Of a stretch of DNA of 64,000 nt, positions 17,327-25,981 are shown in pieces (within the stretch, counting starts at the first letter, position 1; each line of letters begins with the position of its first letter). Below the pieces are notes generated by a model that was not told the DNA's origin, searched no databases, and worked only from the letters and a program-made list of their open reading frames with translations. Origin of the DNA: Paenibacillus pasadenensis DSM 19293 (GTDB taxonomy: Bacteria; Bacillota; Bacilli; Paenibacillales; Paenibacillaceae); assembly GCF_000422485.1 (NCBI RefSeq), contig NZ_AULW01000015.1:62001-126000 (forward strand), read 5' to 3'. Both the position numbers and the translations under genes were made by a program.

Positions 17327-18688
17327 ATGAGGGATGGCGAAGCAACTCGCCTGTCGATCGAGGAGCAAGCCGGCGCCGAGCCCGAGCGGGGCGTGACCGT
17401 CCGGGAGACGCTGTCGACGCGGCCGTTCGACGGAGCGCGGCTTGAAGCCGGACGCGCGGGACTCGGACGGCGCATCCGCTGGGTGCATGTGCTGGAGGCC
17501 GCGGAGGCGGCGGAGCTGCTGCATGGAGGCGAGATGGTGCTGACGACCGGTCTCGGCTTCGGCTCCGACGAGCTGCGGCAGACGCAGTTCCTCACCCGCC
17601 TGCTCGAGCGCGGCGTCAGCTGCGTCTGCCTCGAGCTCGGCTCCCGCCTGCGCGAGCTTCCGCGCGGCTGGCGGCAGCTCGCCGAGGAGGCGGCGACGCC
17701 TCTCATCGTCTTTCCGCGGACCGTAAGGTATGTCGACATCACCCAGGAGCTCCATTCGCTCATCCTCCAGCGCCGGCAGGCCCTCTCTCCCGCCGCCCGC
17801 GCCGACCCCGAGGCGGCGCTGCTGCGACGCGCCCTGCGCGGCCCGGAAGCCGGCTCCGCGGACGGACTCGCCCATCCGCTCGAAGGGCTGGTGTGGCGGG
17901 CGGCGGCGGCCGAATGGGACTCCGCTCCGGCCGCCGCCGCAGCCGCCGATGAGCTGCGCCGCAGGCTGCGCGCCGCGGGCTTCGTTTGCCTCGCGGAAGC
18001 GCGCGGCCCGCGGCTGCTCGCCGTCGCCGGCCAGTCGGCGCGCTCCGCCGCGGGCGAACGGCTGGAGCGGACGCTGCGCGCCGCGCTGTCGGCCGTGCCC
18101 GGCGGCTGCGCCGGCGCCAGCTCGCGCTTCGCCGGGGCGGTCGGCGCGGAGGAAGCGCGCCGCGAGGCCGAGGAGGCGCTGCGGCTGTGCCTGCTCCGGC
18201 AGCCGCAGCCAGCCGCGGCGCGTTCCGCCGGAGGCGGCGGTCCGGCGACGGGCGGAGCTGCTGGCGGTCGGGCGACGGCGGGCGAAGCGGCGGGCGGAGC
18301 TGCTGGCCCGTATGCGTGCGAAGACGCAGGAGAGCTGCTCTGCTACGAGCAGCTCGGCGTGCTGCAGCTGCTGCCCGCGCTCGACGACGGGAGGCGGCTG
18401 CAGGCGTACGTCGCCCGGCATCTCGGTCCTCTTCTCGAGGCGGACCGGCTGCGCGGTGGCGAGCTGCTGCGAACGCTCCAGGTGTTCCTCGACGCCGACG
18501 GCTCCAAGCAGGAGGCGGCCAGGCGGCTCTATGTCGCCCGCCAGTCGCTGTACTATCGGCTCGAGCGGATCGAGGAGCTGATCGGTCCCGTCTGGCTCGA
18601 TCCCGAGCGCCGGCTCGCCGCCGAGCTTGCCCTGCGCGCCTACCGGCTGCTGCATCCCGGCGGGCTTGCCGGAGACGCGGCCCGCTAG
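17327..18688 (+). CDS. PucR-family transcriptional regulator
   Basis: The 453-residue protein has the PucR N-terminal domain (TVRETLSTRPFDGARLEAG, GEMVLTTGLGF near 80, VCLELGSRL near 105), an Ala-rich middle of low complexity, and the C-terminal PucR helix-turn-helix: LLRTLQVFLDADGSKQEAA and YVARQSLYYRLERIEELIG. PucR proteins sense purine or pyrimidine catabolites. It diverges from hydC and is flanked by both halves of the catabolic island, so it is the obvious candidate regulator of both. GGGAGG lies 8 nt before the ATG. Confidence 0.88.
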   Translation: MRDGEATRLSIEEQAGAEPERGVTVRETLSTRPFDGARLEAGRAGLGRRIRWVHVLEAAEAAELLHGGEMVLTTGLGFGSDELRQTQFLTRLLERGVSCVCLELGSRLRELPRGWRQLAEEAATPLIVFPRTVRYVDITQELHSLILQRRQALSPAARADPEAALLRRALRGPEAGSADGLAHPLEGLVWRAAAAEWDSAPAAAAAADELRRRLRAAGFVCLAEARGPRLLAVAGQSARSAAGERLERTLRAALSAVPGGCAGASSRFAGAVGAEEARREAEEALRLCLLRQPQPAAARSAGGGGPATGGAAGGRATAGEAAGGAAGPYACEDAGELLCYEQLGVLQLLPALDDGRRLQAYVARHLGPLLEADRLRGGELLRTLQVFLDADGSKQEAARRLYVARQSLYYRLERIEELIGPVWLDPERRLAAELALRAYRLLHPGGLAGDAAR

Positions 18689-18806
18689 CGCGAGCGACTG
18701 CCGCATCGGATGCGGATGCGGATTTGCTATGATGGCGCTGCCAGATCGGATGCGGGCAGCCGTCGAAAATGGCTTGATGCGTCATCGGTTCGTCCGGACT
18801 GGCACC

Positions 18807-19775
18807 ACCAGGGAGTCGAGAGTTCCTTCGCCCGCGTAAACCCGGCGCATCGGCTCCACCAGGGAGTCGATAGTTCCTTGGTTCGCGGAAACCCGGCGTA
18901 CCGGCTCCACCAGGGAGTCGAGAGTTCCTTGGTTCGCAGAAACCCGGCCCGACGGCCCCACCAGGGAGTCGAGAGTTCCTTCGCCCGCGTAAATCCGGCG
19001 CATCGGCTCCACCAGGGATTCAATAGTTCCTTCGCACGCGTAAACACGCTGCATTGGCTCCACCAGGGAGTCGAGAGTTCCTTGGTTCGCAGAAACCCGG
19101 CCCGACGGCCCCACCAGGGAGTCGAGAGTTCCTTCGCCCGCGTAAATCCGGCGCATCGGCTCCACCAGGGATTCAATAGTTCCTTCGCACGCGTAAACAC
19201 GCTGCATTGGCTCCACCAGGGAGTCGAGAGTTCCTTGGTTCACGGAAACCCGGCGCATCAGCTCGACCAGGGAGTCGAGAGTTCCTTGGTTCGCAGAAAC
19301 CCGGCCCGACGGCCCCACCAGGGAGTCGAAAGTTCCCTGGTTTACGGAAACCCGACGCATCAGCTCTACCAGGGAGTCGAGAGTTCCTTGGTTCGCGGAA
19401 ACCCGGCGCATCGGCTCCACCAGGGAGTCGAGAGTTCCTTGGTTCGCGGAAACACGGCGAATCAGCTTCACCAGGGAGTCGAGAGTTCCTTGGTTCGCAG
19501 AAACCCGGCCCGACGGCCCCACCAGGGAGTCGAAAGTTCCCTAGTTTACGGAAACCCGTCGCATCGGCTCCACCAGGGAGTCGAGAGTTCCTTGGTTCAC
19601 GGAAACCCGGCGCATCAGCTCAACCAGGGAGTCGAGAGTTCCTTCGCACGCGGAAACCCGGCGCATCGGCTCCACCAGGGAGTCGAGAGTTCCTTCGCAC
19701 GCGGAAACCCGGCGCATCAGCTCGACCAGAGAATCGAGAGTTCCTTGGTTCGCGGAAACCCGGCGCACCGGCTCG
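18807..19775. repeat. Tandem array of nineteen 51-bp units
   Basis: Nineteen contiguous 51-bp units begin with ACCAGGGAGTCGAGAGTTCC and contain the AAACCCGGCGCAT core. Several unit variants exist, and units 3-5 are repeated exactly as units 6-8 (153 bp). The array fills the convergent gap between the PucR gene (stop 18688) and the aminotransferase gene (stop 19786). Because 51 is a multiple of three, several frames stay open and encode 17-residue repeats (HQGVESSLVR... on plus, GTLDSLVEPMRRVSANQ on minus), but none has a good start and ribosome site. Most units can form a short hairpin (CCAGGGA with TCCTTGG). There are no unique spacers, so it is not a CRISPR. Outside the array, 18689-18806 shows no gene. 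Confidence 0.9.
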
Positions 19776-19785
19776 AATCCTCCTC

Positions 19786-21375
19786 CTATCGAGCGAGCGG
19801 CAGCAGCGACTCCAGCAGCGCCGTCTGCAGAAACGCCATGTCCTCGTCTGTGGACGACAGCGGCGGCGCAATCGTGAGCACATTGGCCATGCCGGCGACG
19901 GTGTCGCCGTTTTTGCCGATGATGAGCCCCGCTTCCCGGCAGCGGTCGAGCACGGCCTGCACCACTGCCGCGCCGAGCGGCTCGCGGCTGGACCGGTCCG
20001 CCACCAGCTCGATGCCGGCCATCAGCCCGAAGCCGCGGATGTCGCCGACCTGCGGATGCGAGGCGAGCTCCGCGCGCAAGTCGCCGAGCAGCTTCGCGCC
20101 GAGCTCCGCCGCCCGCTGCGGCAGCCGCTCGCGCTCCAGCAGCTTCAGATTGGCGAGCGCCAGCGCGCACGCGGCGGGATTGCCGCCGAACGTATTGATG
20201 TGGCGCAGATGCGCCAGCGCGCCGGTGCGCCGGAACGCCTCGTGCAGCTCGCGCTTCACCGCCGTCGCGGCGAGCGGCAGGTAGCCGCTCGTCAGTCCTT
20301 TGGCCATCGTCACGATGTCGGGCGAGACGCCGTAGTTGTGATGGCCGAACTTGCGGCCGGAGCGGCCGAAGCCGCAGATCACCTCGTCGACGATGAGCAG
20401 GACGCCGCGCTCCGTGCAGATGCGCCGCACCTCCTGCATATAAAGCGGGTCGGGCACGATGACCCCCCCGCCCGTAATTACGGGCTCGAGAATGACGCCC
20501 GCGACCGTCTCCTCGCCTTCCCAGACGATGCGCTCCTCGATCTCCCGCGCGCACAGCAGCTGGAACGCCTCGGCCGTCATCCCCTCCGGCCTGCGGTAGC
20601 TGTCCGGCGGCCGCACATGCAGGAAGCCCGGAGCGAGCGGCTCGTAGCCGAGCTTGCGCATCGCCTGGCCGGTCGCGGCAAGCGCGCCGAGCGAGTTGCC
20701 GTGATAGCCCCGGTAGCGCGCGACGAATTTCGTCCGCAACGGGTTGCCGCTTTGCAGATGGTATTGGCGGGCGATCTTGAACGCGACCTCGTTCGCCTCG
20801 GAGCCGCTGTTGGAGAAAAAGACGACGTAATCGCCCTCCAGCCACTCGCCGAGCTGCTCGGCCAGCTCGATCGCGGGCAGATGGGACTGGGTCAGCGGAT
20901 AATAGGGAAGCCGCTCCAGCTGCCGCGCCGCCGCGTCCGCGAGCTCCTTGCGTCCATAACCGGCGTTGACGCACCAGAGGCCGGACATGCCGTCGAGGTA
21001 GCGTCGGCCGTCCTCGGCGGTCACCCAGGAGCCCTGCCCTTCCACGATGACGAGCGGCCGGTCGGCCGCCCGGTACGGGCGCATGCCATGCCACAACTGT
21101 CCGCGCCGCTGCACGGCCGGCGCCCCCGCTTGGGCTGGGGCTGCTTCTGCAGGAGCCTCTGCCGTTTCTGCCAATGCCTCCGCAGCAGCTGCCGCTCCTG
21201 CCAGCCCGTCTGCAGCTCCTGCCGCCCCGTCTGCCGCTCCTGCCAGCCCGTCTGCATCTCCTGCCAGCCCGTCTGCATCTCCTGCCAGCCCTTCTGCCGC
21301 CCCTGCCAATCCGGCCGTTCCGGCCGAGACGGGAACGCCCTCCGCATCCGATGAGCCGATGCCTTGCTGGACCAT
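19786..21375 (-). CDS. Class III aminotransferase (probable beta-alanine:pyruvate type)
   Basis: The 529-residue PLP enzyme has the usual core from about residue 90: GQLWHGMRPY, DGRRYLDGMSGLW, FSNSGSEANE, LIVDEVICGFGRSG, and the Schiff-base Lys in TMAKGLTSGY. In this operon the expected reaction is beta-alanine to malonate semialdehyde; a GABA or other omega-amine role is possible. AAGGAG 10 nt before ATG 21375 supports the long form, which adds an unusual Gly/Ala/Asp-rich N-terminus of about 85 residues (repeats like GLAGDAD) absent from typical relatives. It ends the operon, next to the 51-bp array. Confidence 0.85.
   Translation of the reverse strand: MVQQGIGSSDAEGVPVSAGTAGLAGAAEGLAGDADGLAGDADGLAGAADGAAGAADGLAGAAAAAEALAETAEAPAEAAPAQAGAPAVQRRGQLWHGMRPYRAADRPLVIVEGQGSWVTAEDGRRYLDGMSGLWCVNAGYGRKELADAAARQLERLPYYPLTQSHLPAIELAEQLGEWLEGDYVVFFSNSGSEANEVAFKIARQYHLQSGNPLRTKFVARYRGYHGNSLGALAATGQAMRKLGYEPLAPGFLHVRPPDSYRRPEGMTAEAFQLLCAREIEERIVWEGEETVAGVILEPVITGGGVIVPDPLYMQEVRRICTERGVLLIVDEVICGFGRSGRKFGHHNYGVSPDIVTMAKGLTSGYLPLAATAVKRELHEAFRRTGALAHLRHINTFGGNPAACALALANLKLLERERLPQRAAELGAKLLGDLRAELASHPQVGDIRGFGLMAGIELVADRSSREPLGAAVVQAVLDRCREAGLIIGKNGDTVAGMANVLTIAPPLSSTDEDMAFLQTALLESLLPLAR
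21190..21316. repeat. 21-bp tandem repeats inside the aminotransferase gene
   Basis: About six 21-bp units of the form TCTGCATCTCCTGCCAGCCCG encode the heptad-like GLAGDAD / GLAGAAD repeats in the N-terminal extension of the aminotransferase. Confidence 0.85.
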
Positions 21376-21406
21376 GCCGTTTCAGCTCCTTGTCGGCCAC
21401 ACGCCG

Positions 21407-22888
21407 TCAGTAGCGGGCGGTGACCATCTTTTTTCGCGTGTAGAACTCGACTCCGTCCCGCCCGTTCGCATGCAGGTCGCCGTAGAACGAGCCTTTCCAG
21501 CCGCTGAACGGGAAAAACGCCATCGGCGCCGGAACGCCGATGTTGATGCCGAGCATGCCCGCGTCGATCTCCTCGCGAAAGCGGCGCACGGCGCGGGCGC
21601 TGTCCGTATAGAGGCAAGCGCCGTTGGCGAACAGCGAGCGGTTGGCGAGCTCGATGCCCTCCTCCAGCCCGCCGATCTCCGCCACGCACAGCACGGGGGC
21701 GAACAGCTCCTCCTGCCAGACGGCCATCTCCTCCTGCACCTTGACGACGATCGTCGGGCCGAGGAACGAGCCGCTGCCCGGCGGCGCCGGGTCGAGCCGG
21801 CCGTCGCGCAGCAGCTCCGCGCCGCCTCGCAGCGCCTGCTCCAGCAGCGCCAGCACGCGGTCGCGGCTCTCGCAGCGGATCATCGGCGTGGCGATGCCGG
21901 CCGGGCCGCCTCCCTCTGCGGGACGCATCGCATCCGCCTGCTCCAGCAGCAGCCGCAGAAACTCCGGCGCCGCGCCGCGCTCGACGCAGACGACGGCGCA
22001 GGCCATGCAGCGCTGGCCGGCGGAGCCGAACGCGGCCGCGGCGACCTGGCGGGCGGCGGCGGGCAGATCGGCGTCCGCCAGCACGAGGCTGAAGTTTTTG
22101 GCGCCGGCCAGCGCCTGCACCCGCTTGCCCTCCGCCGCGCCGCGCCGATAGACGGCCGCGGCCGCCGGCTGCGAGCCGACGAAGCTGACGGCGGCGATGC
22201 CGGGATGAGCCAGCAGCGCGTCGACCGCCTCGCGCGCGCCGTGCACGATGCTGAGCACGCCGGGCGGGAAGCCCGCCTCCGCGAACAGCTCGGCGAGCCG
22301 GCAGGCGAGCAGCGGCGTCCGCTCCGACGGCTTGAGCACGAACGCGTTGCCGCAGGCGACCGCGAGCGGGAACATCCAGCACGGCACCATCATCGGAAAG
22401 TTGAACGGCGTAATGCCGCAGACGACGCCGAGCGGATAGCGGTACATCCCCGATTCCAGGCCCGAGGCGATGTCCGGCAGCTGGCTGCCCATGAGCAGCG
22501 TCGGCGCTCCGGCCGCGAACTCGACGCATTCGATGCCGCGCTGCACTTCGCCGAGCGCCTCCTCGCGGCTTTTGCCGTTTTCGGCGGCCAGCAGCTCCGC
22601 CAGCTCCTCCCTCCGCTCCGACAGCAGCGCCTGATAGCGGAACAGCAGCCTCGCCCGCGCCGGAACGGGCGTGCGGCTCCAGCCGCGGAACGCCTCCTGC
22701 GCCGCCGCGACGGCCCGCCCGACCTCGGCCGCGCCGCCGAGCGGGACGAGCGCCAGCACCTCGCCCGTCGCCGGATCGGCGACCGGCGCGAGCTCAGCTC
22801 CCTCGGGCGCTTCCTCCCAGCGGCCGCCGATCCAGTTCGCCAGCCGGCGCGGCGCGGGCGCTTCTTTCATTTCCAGCGTATCCTCCAT
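21407..22888 (-). CDS. mmsA: CoA-acylating (methyl)malonate-semialdehyde dehydrogenase
   Basis: The 493-residue aldehyde dehydrogenase is of the MMSDH type: NWIGGRW at the N-terminus, ITPFNFPMMVPCWMFPLA, and the catalytic Cys in FGSAGQRCMACAVV near 285. It converts malonate semialdehyde with CoA and NAD to acetyl-CoA and CO2, completing beta-alanine breakdown. It lies between the nitrilase-type amidohydrolase and the aminotransferase, all in the same direction; gaps are 58 and 31 nt. Confidence 0.9.
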   Translation of the reverse strand: MEDTLEMKEAPAPRRLANWIGGRWEEAPEGAELAPVADPATGEVLALVPLGGAAEVGRAVAAAQEAFRGWSRTPVPARARLLFRYQALLSERREELAELLAAENGKSREEALGEVQRGIECVEFAAGAPTLLMGSQLPDIASGLESGMYRYPLGVVCGITPFNFPMMVPCWMFPLAVACGNAFVLKPSERTPLLACRLAELFAEAGFPPGVLSIVHGAREAVDALLAHPGIAAVSFVGSQPAAAAVYRRGAAEGKRVQALAGAKNFSLVLADADLPAAARQVAAAAFGSAGQRCMACAVVCVERGAAPEFLRLLLEQADAMRPAEGGGPAGIATPMIRCESRDRVLALLEQALRGGAELLRDGRLDPAPPGSGSFLGPTIVVKVQEEMAVWQEELFAPVLCVAEIGGLEEGIELANRSLFANGACLYTDSARAVRRFREEIDAGMLGINIGVPAPMAFFPFSGWKGSFYGDLHANGRDGVEFYTRKKMVTARY

Positions 22889-22946
22889 GCGTCCTCTCCC
22901 TTCTCCCTTCTCCCATCTCGCTCAAGCTCTTCCGCCACGCGCCGGG

Positions 22947-23828
22947 CTAGAGCCGCGAAAGCTCGCCGTACGTCTCCGGCCTCCGGTCGCGGTAGAACTG
23001 CCACGCCTCGCGCGCCTCGCGGATGACGCGCCGGTCGAGCACGCCGACGATCGCCTCGTCCCGGTCGCGGCTGCCCTCGGCGACGATCGCTCCGCGCGGA
23101 TCGACCAGGTAGGACTGGCCGTAAAACTCGCCCATCCGCCACGGCGGCTCGACGCCGACGCGGTTGATCGCGGCGACGTAATAGCCGTTGGCGACCGCAT
23201 GCGCCGGCTGCTCCAGCTTCCATAAATATTCCGACGTGCCCGCGACCGTCGCCGACGGATTGAACACGATCTCCGCTCCGGCGAGTCCGAGCGCGCGCGC
23301 CCCTTCCGGGAAGTGGCGGTCGTAGCAGATGTACACGCCGACCTTGGCGTAGGCGGTATCGAACGTCGGATAGCCGAGATTGCCCGGCTTGAAGTAGAAC
23401 TTTTCCCAGAAGCCATGCTCTCCCCCGCCAGCGCCGACATGCGGAATATGATGCTTGCGGTACTTGCCGAGATAGGCGCCGTCCGCGTCGATGACCGCCG
23501 CCGTGTTGTAATACGAGGCGACGCCCTCGCGCTCGTAGACTGGGACGATCAGCACGACCTCCAGCTCCCGCGCCAGCTCCCGCATTGCCGAGACGGTCGG
23601 GCCGTCCGGCACTTCTTCGGCGAACTCGTACCACCGGGACGACTGCTCCGCGCAGAAATAAGGACCGGCGAACAGCTCCTGCAGCCCGATGACCTTCGCT
23701 CCGCGCGATGCCGCCTCGCGGATGAGCCGCTCCTGCTTCTCGAGGCCGTGCCGCTTGTGCGCCGCGACGTCCTCGCCGCCGTCCAGGTCATGGCTCGCCT
23801 GGATAAGTCCGATGCTTACCGTATCCAC
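22947..23828 (-). CDS. Nitrilase-superfamily amidohydrolase, beta-ureidopropionase-like
   Basis: The 293-residue protein has the Glu-Lys-Cys triad of the carbon-nitrogen hydrolases: LQELFAGPYFC near 50, KYRKHHIPHV near 125 and YICYDRHFPEGAR near 165. The FYFKPGNLGYPTFDT stretch and overall layout resemble N-carbamoyl-beta-alanine or N-carbamoylputrescine amidases. In this operon, with MmsA and the aminotransferase, the first is more likely. A second, unrelated (M20) enzyme for the same step is encoded in the facing operon. Confidence 0.85.
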   Translation of the reverse strand: MDTVSIGLIQASHDLDGGEDVAAHKRHGLEKQERLIREAASRGAKVIGLQELFAGPYFCAEQSSRWYEFAEEVPDGPTVSAMRELARELEVVLIVPVYEREGVASYYNTAAVIDADGAYLGKYRKHHIPHVGAGGGEHGFWEKFYFKPGNLGYPTFDTAYAKVGVYICYDRHFPEGARALGLAGAEIVFNPSATVAGTSEYLWKLEQPAHAVANGYYVAAINRVGVEPPWRMGEFYGQSYLVDPRGAIVAEGSRDRDEAIVGVLDRRVIREAREAWQFYRDRRPETYGELSRL

Positions 23829-23910
23829 TGCACATTCCCCCTTTCTGATCTGCCGCCTGGCCGCAGCCCGCGAGCCGCTCGCCTGTCCTCCGCTCGCGGC
23901 CGCTCCGGCG

Positions 23911-24975
23911 TCATTTCACGGCCATGTCGTAAATCTCCGTCGTATACGCCGCCCCGAGATCGGCCGCTTTGGAAATGACGCCGAACTGCAGCGCGATGTC
24001 CGCCGTCTGCTTGAACGCCGCCTCGTCGATCTTGCCGATGCCGGCCGGATCGAAGCCGTCCGGAGCGACCAGCTTGGCGACCTCCTGCATCATCTTCAGC
24101 TGATGATCGCGCGAGGTGCTGTCCGCCTCGGCCGCCTTCATGACGGCGTCGACGGCCGCCTCCGGCTGCTGGATCGCCTCCTGCCAGCCCTTGATCGAGG
24201 CGCGCACGAACTTGGCGGCCGCCTCCTTGTTGTCCGCCAGCCAATCGGCGTTGGCGAACAGATTGTCCTCCAGCATGGCGACGCCTTCCTCGTTCATGTC
24301 GATGACGTTCAGCTCCGACTCGGGGATGCCCTGCTCCAGCACGACCTGATATTCGTTGTACGTCATCGCCGAGGCGGCATCGAGCTCGCCGGCGAGGAAC
24401 TGGTCCATCGTGAAGCCCTGCTTGGCGAACTGCACGTCCTTGGCCGGATCGAGCCCGAGCTTGTCGAACAGCGCCAGCAGCTCGAACTCGTTGCCGCCCA
24501 TCCAGTTGCCGACCTTCCTGCCCTTCAGGTCGGCTGCGGCGGCGATGCCGGCGCTCTTTTTGGACACGAGCACGAGCCCGCTTTTTTGATAGATCTGCGC
24601 GATCTCGACGAGCGGCAATCCCTGCTCCTGATGGGCGAGCAGGCTCGCCACCCAGTCGACGCCGATGTCGGCCGCTCCGCTCGCCACCTGCTGCTCCGGC
24701 ACGATGTCCGGCCCGCCCGGCAGGATGTCCACGTCGAGCCCTTCCTCCTTGTAATAGCCCTTCTCGAGCGCCATGTAGTAACCGGCAAACTGCGCCTGCG
24801 GCACCCACTTCAGCTGCAGGCCGATCTTCACGGCCGCCGCCCCTTCCGCCGCTCCGCCCGCCGCCGGCGTCTCCTGGCCGTTGCCGCATGCCGCCAGCGC
24901 GGCAGCCAGCGCCAGCGCCGCCCCCGCCTTGGCCAGCGCGCCGCGCCGGCCTCTCCTCGTCATGCCCATCTTCAT
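23911..24975 (-). CDS. ABC transporter substrate-binding lipoprotein (NMT1/THI5-like)
   Basis: The 354-residue protein has a lipoprotein signal (basic start, hydrophobic stretch and lipobox LAACG near residue 30) and the NMT1/THI5-like fold: GLQLKWVPQAQFAGYYMALEKGYY, GLDVDILPGGPD, then GADIGVDW-like ligand loop and GGNEFELLAL. Relatives bind pyrimidines such as hydroxymethylpyrimidine precursors, or related ring compounds. With two permeases and an ATPase just upstream it forms an importer, probably of pyrimidines or their breakdown products. Confidence 0.88.
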   Translation of the reverse strand: MKMGMTRRGRRGALAKAGAALALAAALAACGNGQETPAAGGAAEGAAAVKIGLQLKWVPQAQFAGYYMALEKGYYKEEGLDVDILPGGPDIVPEQQVASGAADIGVDWVASLLAHQEQGLPLVEIAQIYQKSGLVLVSKKSAGIAAAADLKGRKVGNWMGGNEFELLALFDKLGLDPAKDVQFAKQGFTMDQFLAGELDAASAMTYNEYQVVLEQGIPESELNVIDMNEEGVAMLEDNLFANADWLADNKEAAAKFVRASIKGWQEAIQQPEAAVDAVMKAAEADSTSRDHQLKMMQEVAKLVAPDGFDPAGIGKIDEAAFKQTADIALQFGVISKAADLGAAYTTEIYDMAVK

Positions 24976-25042
24976 CCGCTCCCCCCGAATTGGTCTGCGC
25001 GTGCCGCCCGCTGCCGGCTGCGGGCGGCCGTTCTCTCTGTCG

Positions 25043-25981
25043 CTAGCGCGCTTGCTTGGAATCGGCGCCGTCCGGCTGCCCGTGCAGCAGCCTCCGCTCC
25101 GCCAGCTGCAGCAGCCCGTACGAGGCGATGCCGGCCGCCGCCGCGACGGCGATGCACGCCCAGCCGAGCGGCATGCGCGCGATCTTGACCGAGTTGGACA
25201 GCAGGTAGCCGAGTCCCCCCGAGGCGAAAAAGAACTCGCTCACGATCGCGGCGATCAGGCTCGCCGCCGCGTTGATCTTGAGCGCGGTCAGCGTGTAGGG
25301 CAGGCTCGACGGCAGCCGTAGCTTGCGGAATTCCGCCGCCTTGGAAGCGCCGAGCGAGCGCATCAGGTCGAGCTCCGCCGAGCTCGGCGACGTCAGCCCG
25401 CGCCAGCTGCCGAGCGCCATCGGCGCCAGGCTCGCGACCGCGGCGACACCGGCCCGCGAGGCGATGCCGTCGCCGAGCCACAGGCTGAACAGCGGCGCGA
25501 GCGCGACGATCGGCACCGCGCTGAGCGCGGCGGCAAGCAGCAGCGCGCCGCGGCCGAGCGCGGGCCGCAGGACGGCCGCCGCTGCGGCCAGCCAGCCGAG
25601 CAGCGAGCCTGCGGCGAGCCCGAGCCAGGCTTCCGCCAGCGTGACGCCGGCGGAGCGGAGCAGCAGCTCCGCGTTCGCGGCTGCCGCCGCCGCGATCGCC
25701 GACGGCAGCGGCAGCTGGTACGTGCGCAGGCCGAGCAGCGCGTGAAACAGCTCGGCCTGCCACAGCGCGAGGACGGCCAGCCCGGCCGCCAGCGGCAGCA
25801 GCAGCTCCGGCAGACGGGAAGCGGCGCTCCGGCCGCCGAGCAGCTTATTCGCATGCGGCCGGGCCCGGCGGGACGGCGTCGGCGCCTCCGGGATCGCAGC
25901 CTCCAGCGCCGCCGCAGCCGCGGACACGCTCGCTCCGCTGCGGGTCGCGCCCTTCGGCTCGATATCCGCTCCAGGCGTCAT
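25043..25981 (-). CDS. ABC transporter permease (second subunit)
   Basis: The 312-residue protein has a polar 60-residue N-terminus, then about six membrane helices of the SsuC/TauC-type permease family. The coupling loop reads MRSLGASKAAEFRKLRLPSSLPY. The ATG at 25981 overlaps the stop of the other permease (ATGA), which fixes the start; a longer upstream frame is only an overlap. Together with 25978-26790 it would form a heterodimeric membrane channel. Confidence 0.85.
   Translation of the reverse strand: MTPGADIEPKGATRSGASVSAAAAALEAAIPEAPTPSRRARPHANKLLGGRSAASRLPELLLPLAAGLAVLALWQAELFHALLGLRTYQLPLPSAIAAAAAANAELLLRSAGVTLAEAWLGLAAGSLLGWLAAAAAVLRPALGRGALLLAAALSAVPIVALAPLFSLWLGDGIASRAGVAAVASLAPMALGSWRGLTSPSSAELDLMRSLGASKAAEFRKLRLPSSLPYTLTALKINAAASLIAAIVSEFFFASGGLGYLLSNSVKIARMPLGWACIAVAAAAGIASYGLLQLAERRLLHGQPDGADSKQAR

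Noticed and set aside
18807-19775. CRISPR array
   Set aside because: Units are contiguous 51-bp repeats with no unique spacers and no cas genes nearby.
18710-20284. Long plus-strand frame through the 51-bp array (524 codons) and minus frames through the same array
   Set aside because: No start with a ribosome site; the frame runs on into the antisense of the aminotransferase; several other frames are equally open because the unit is a multiple of three.
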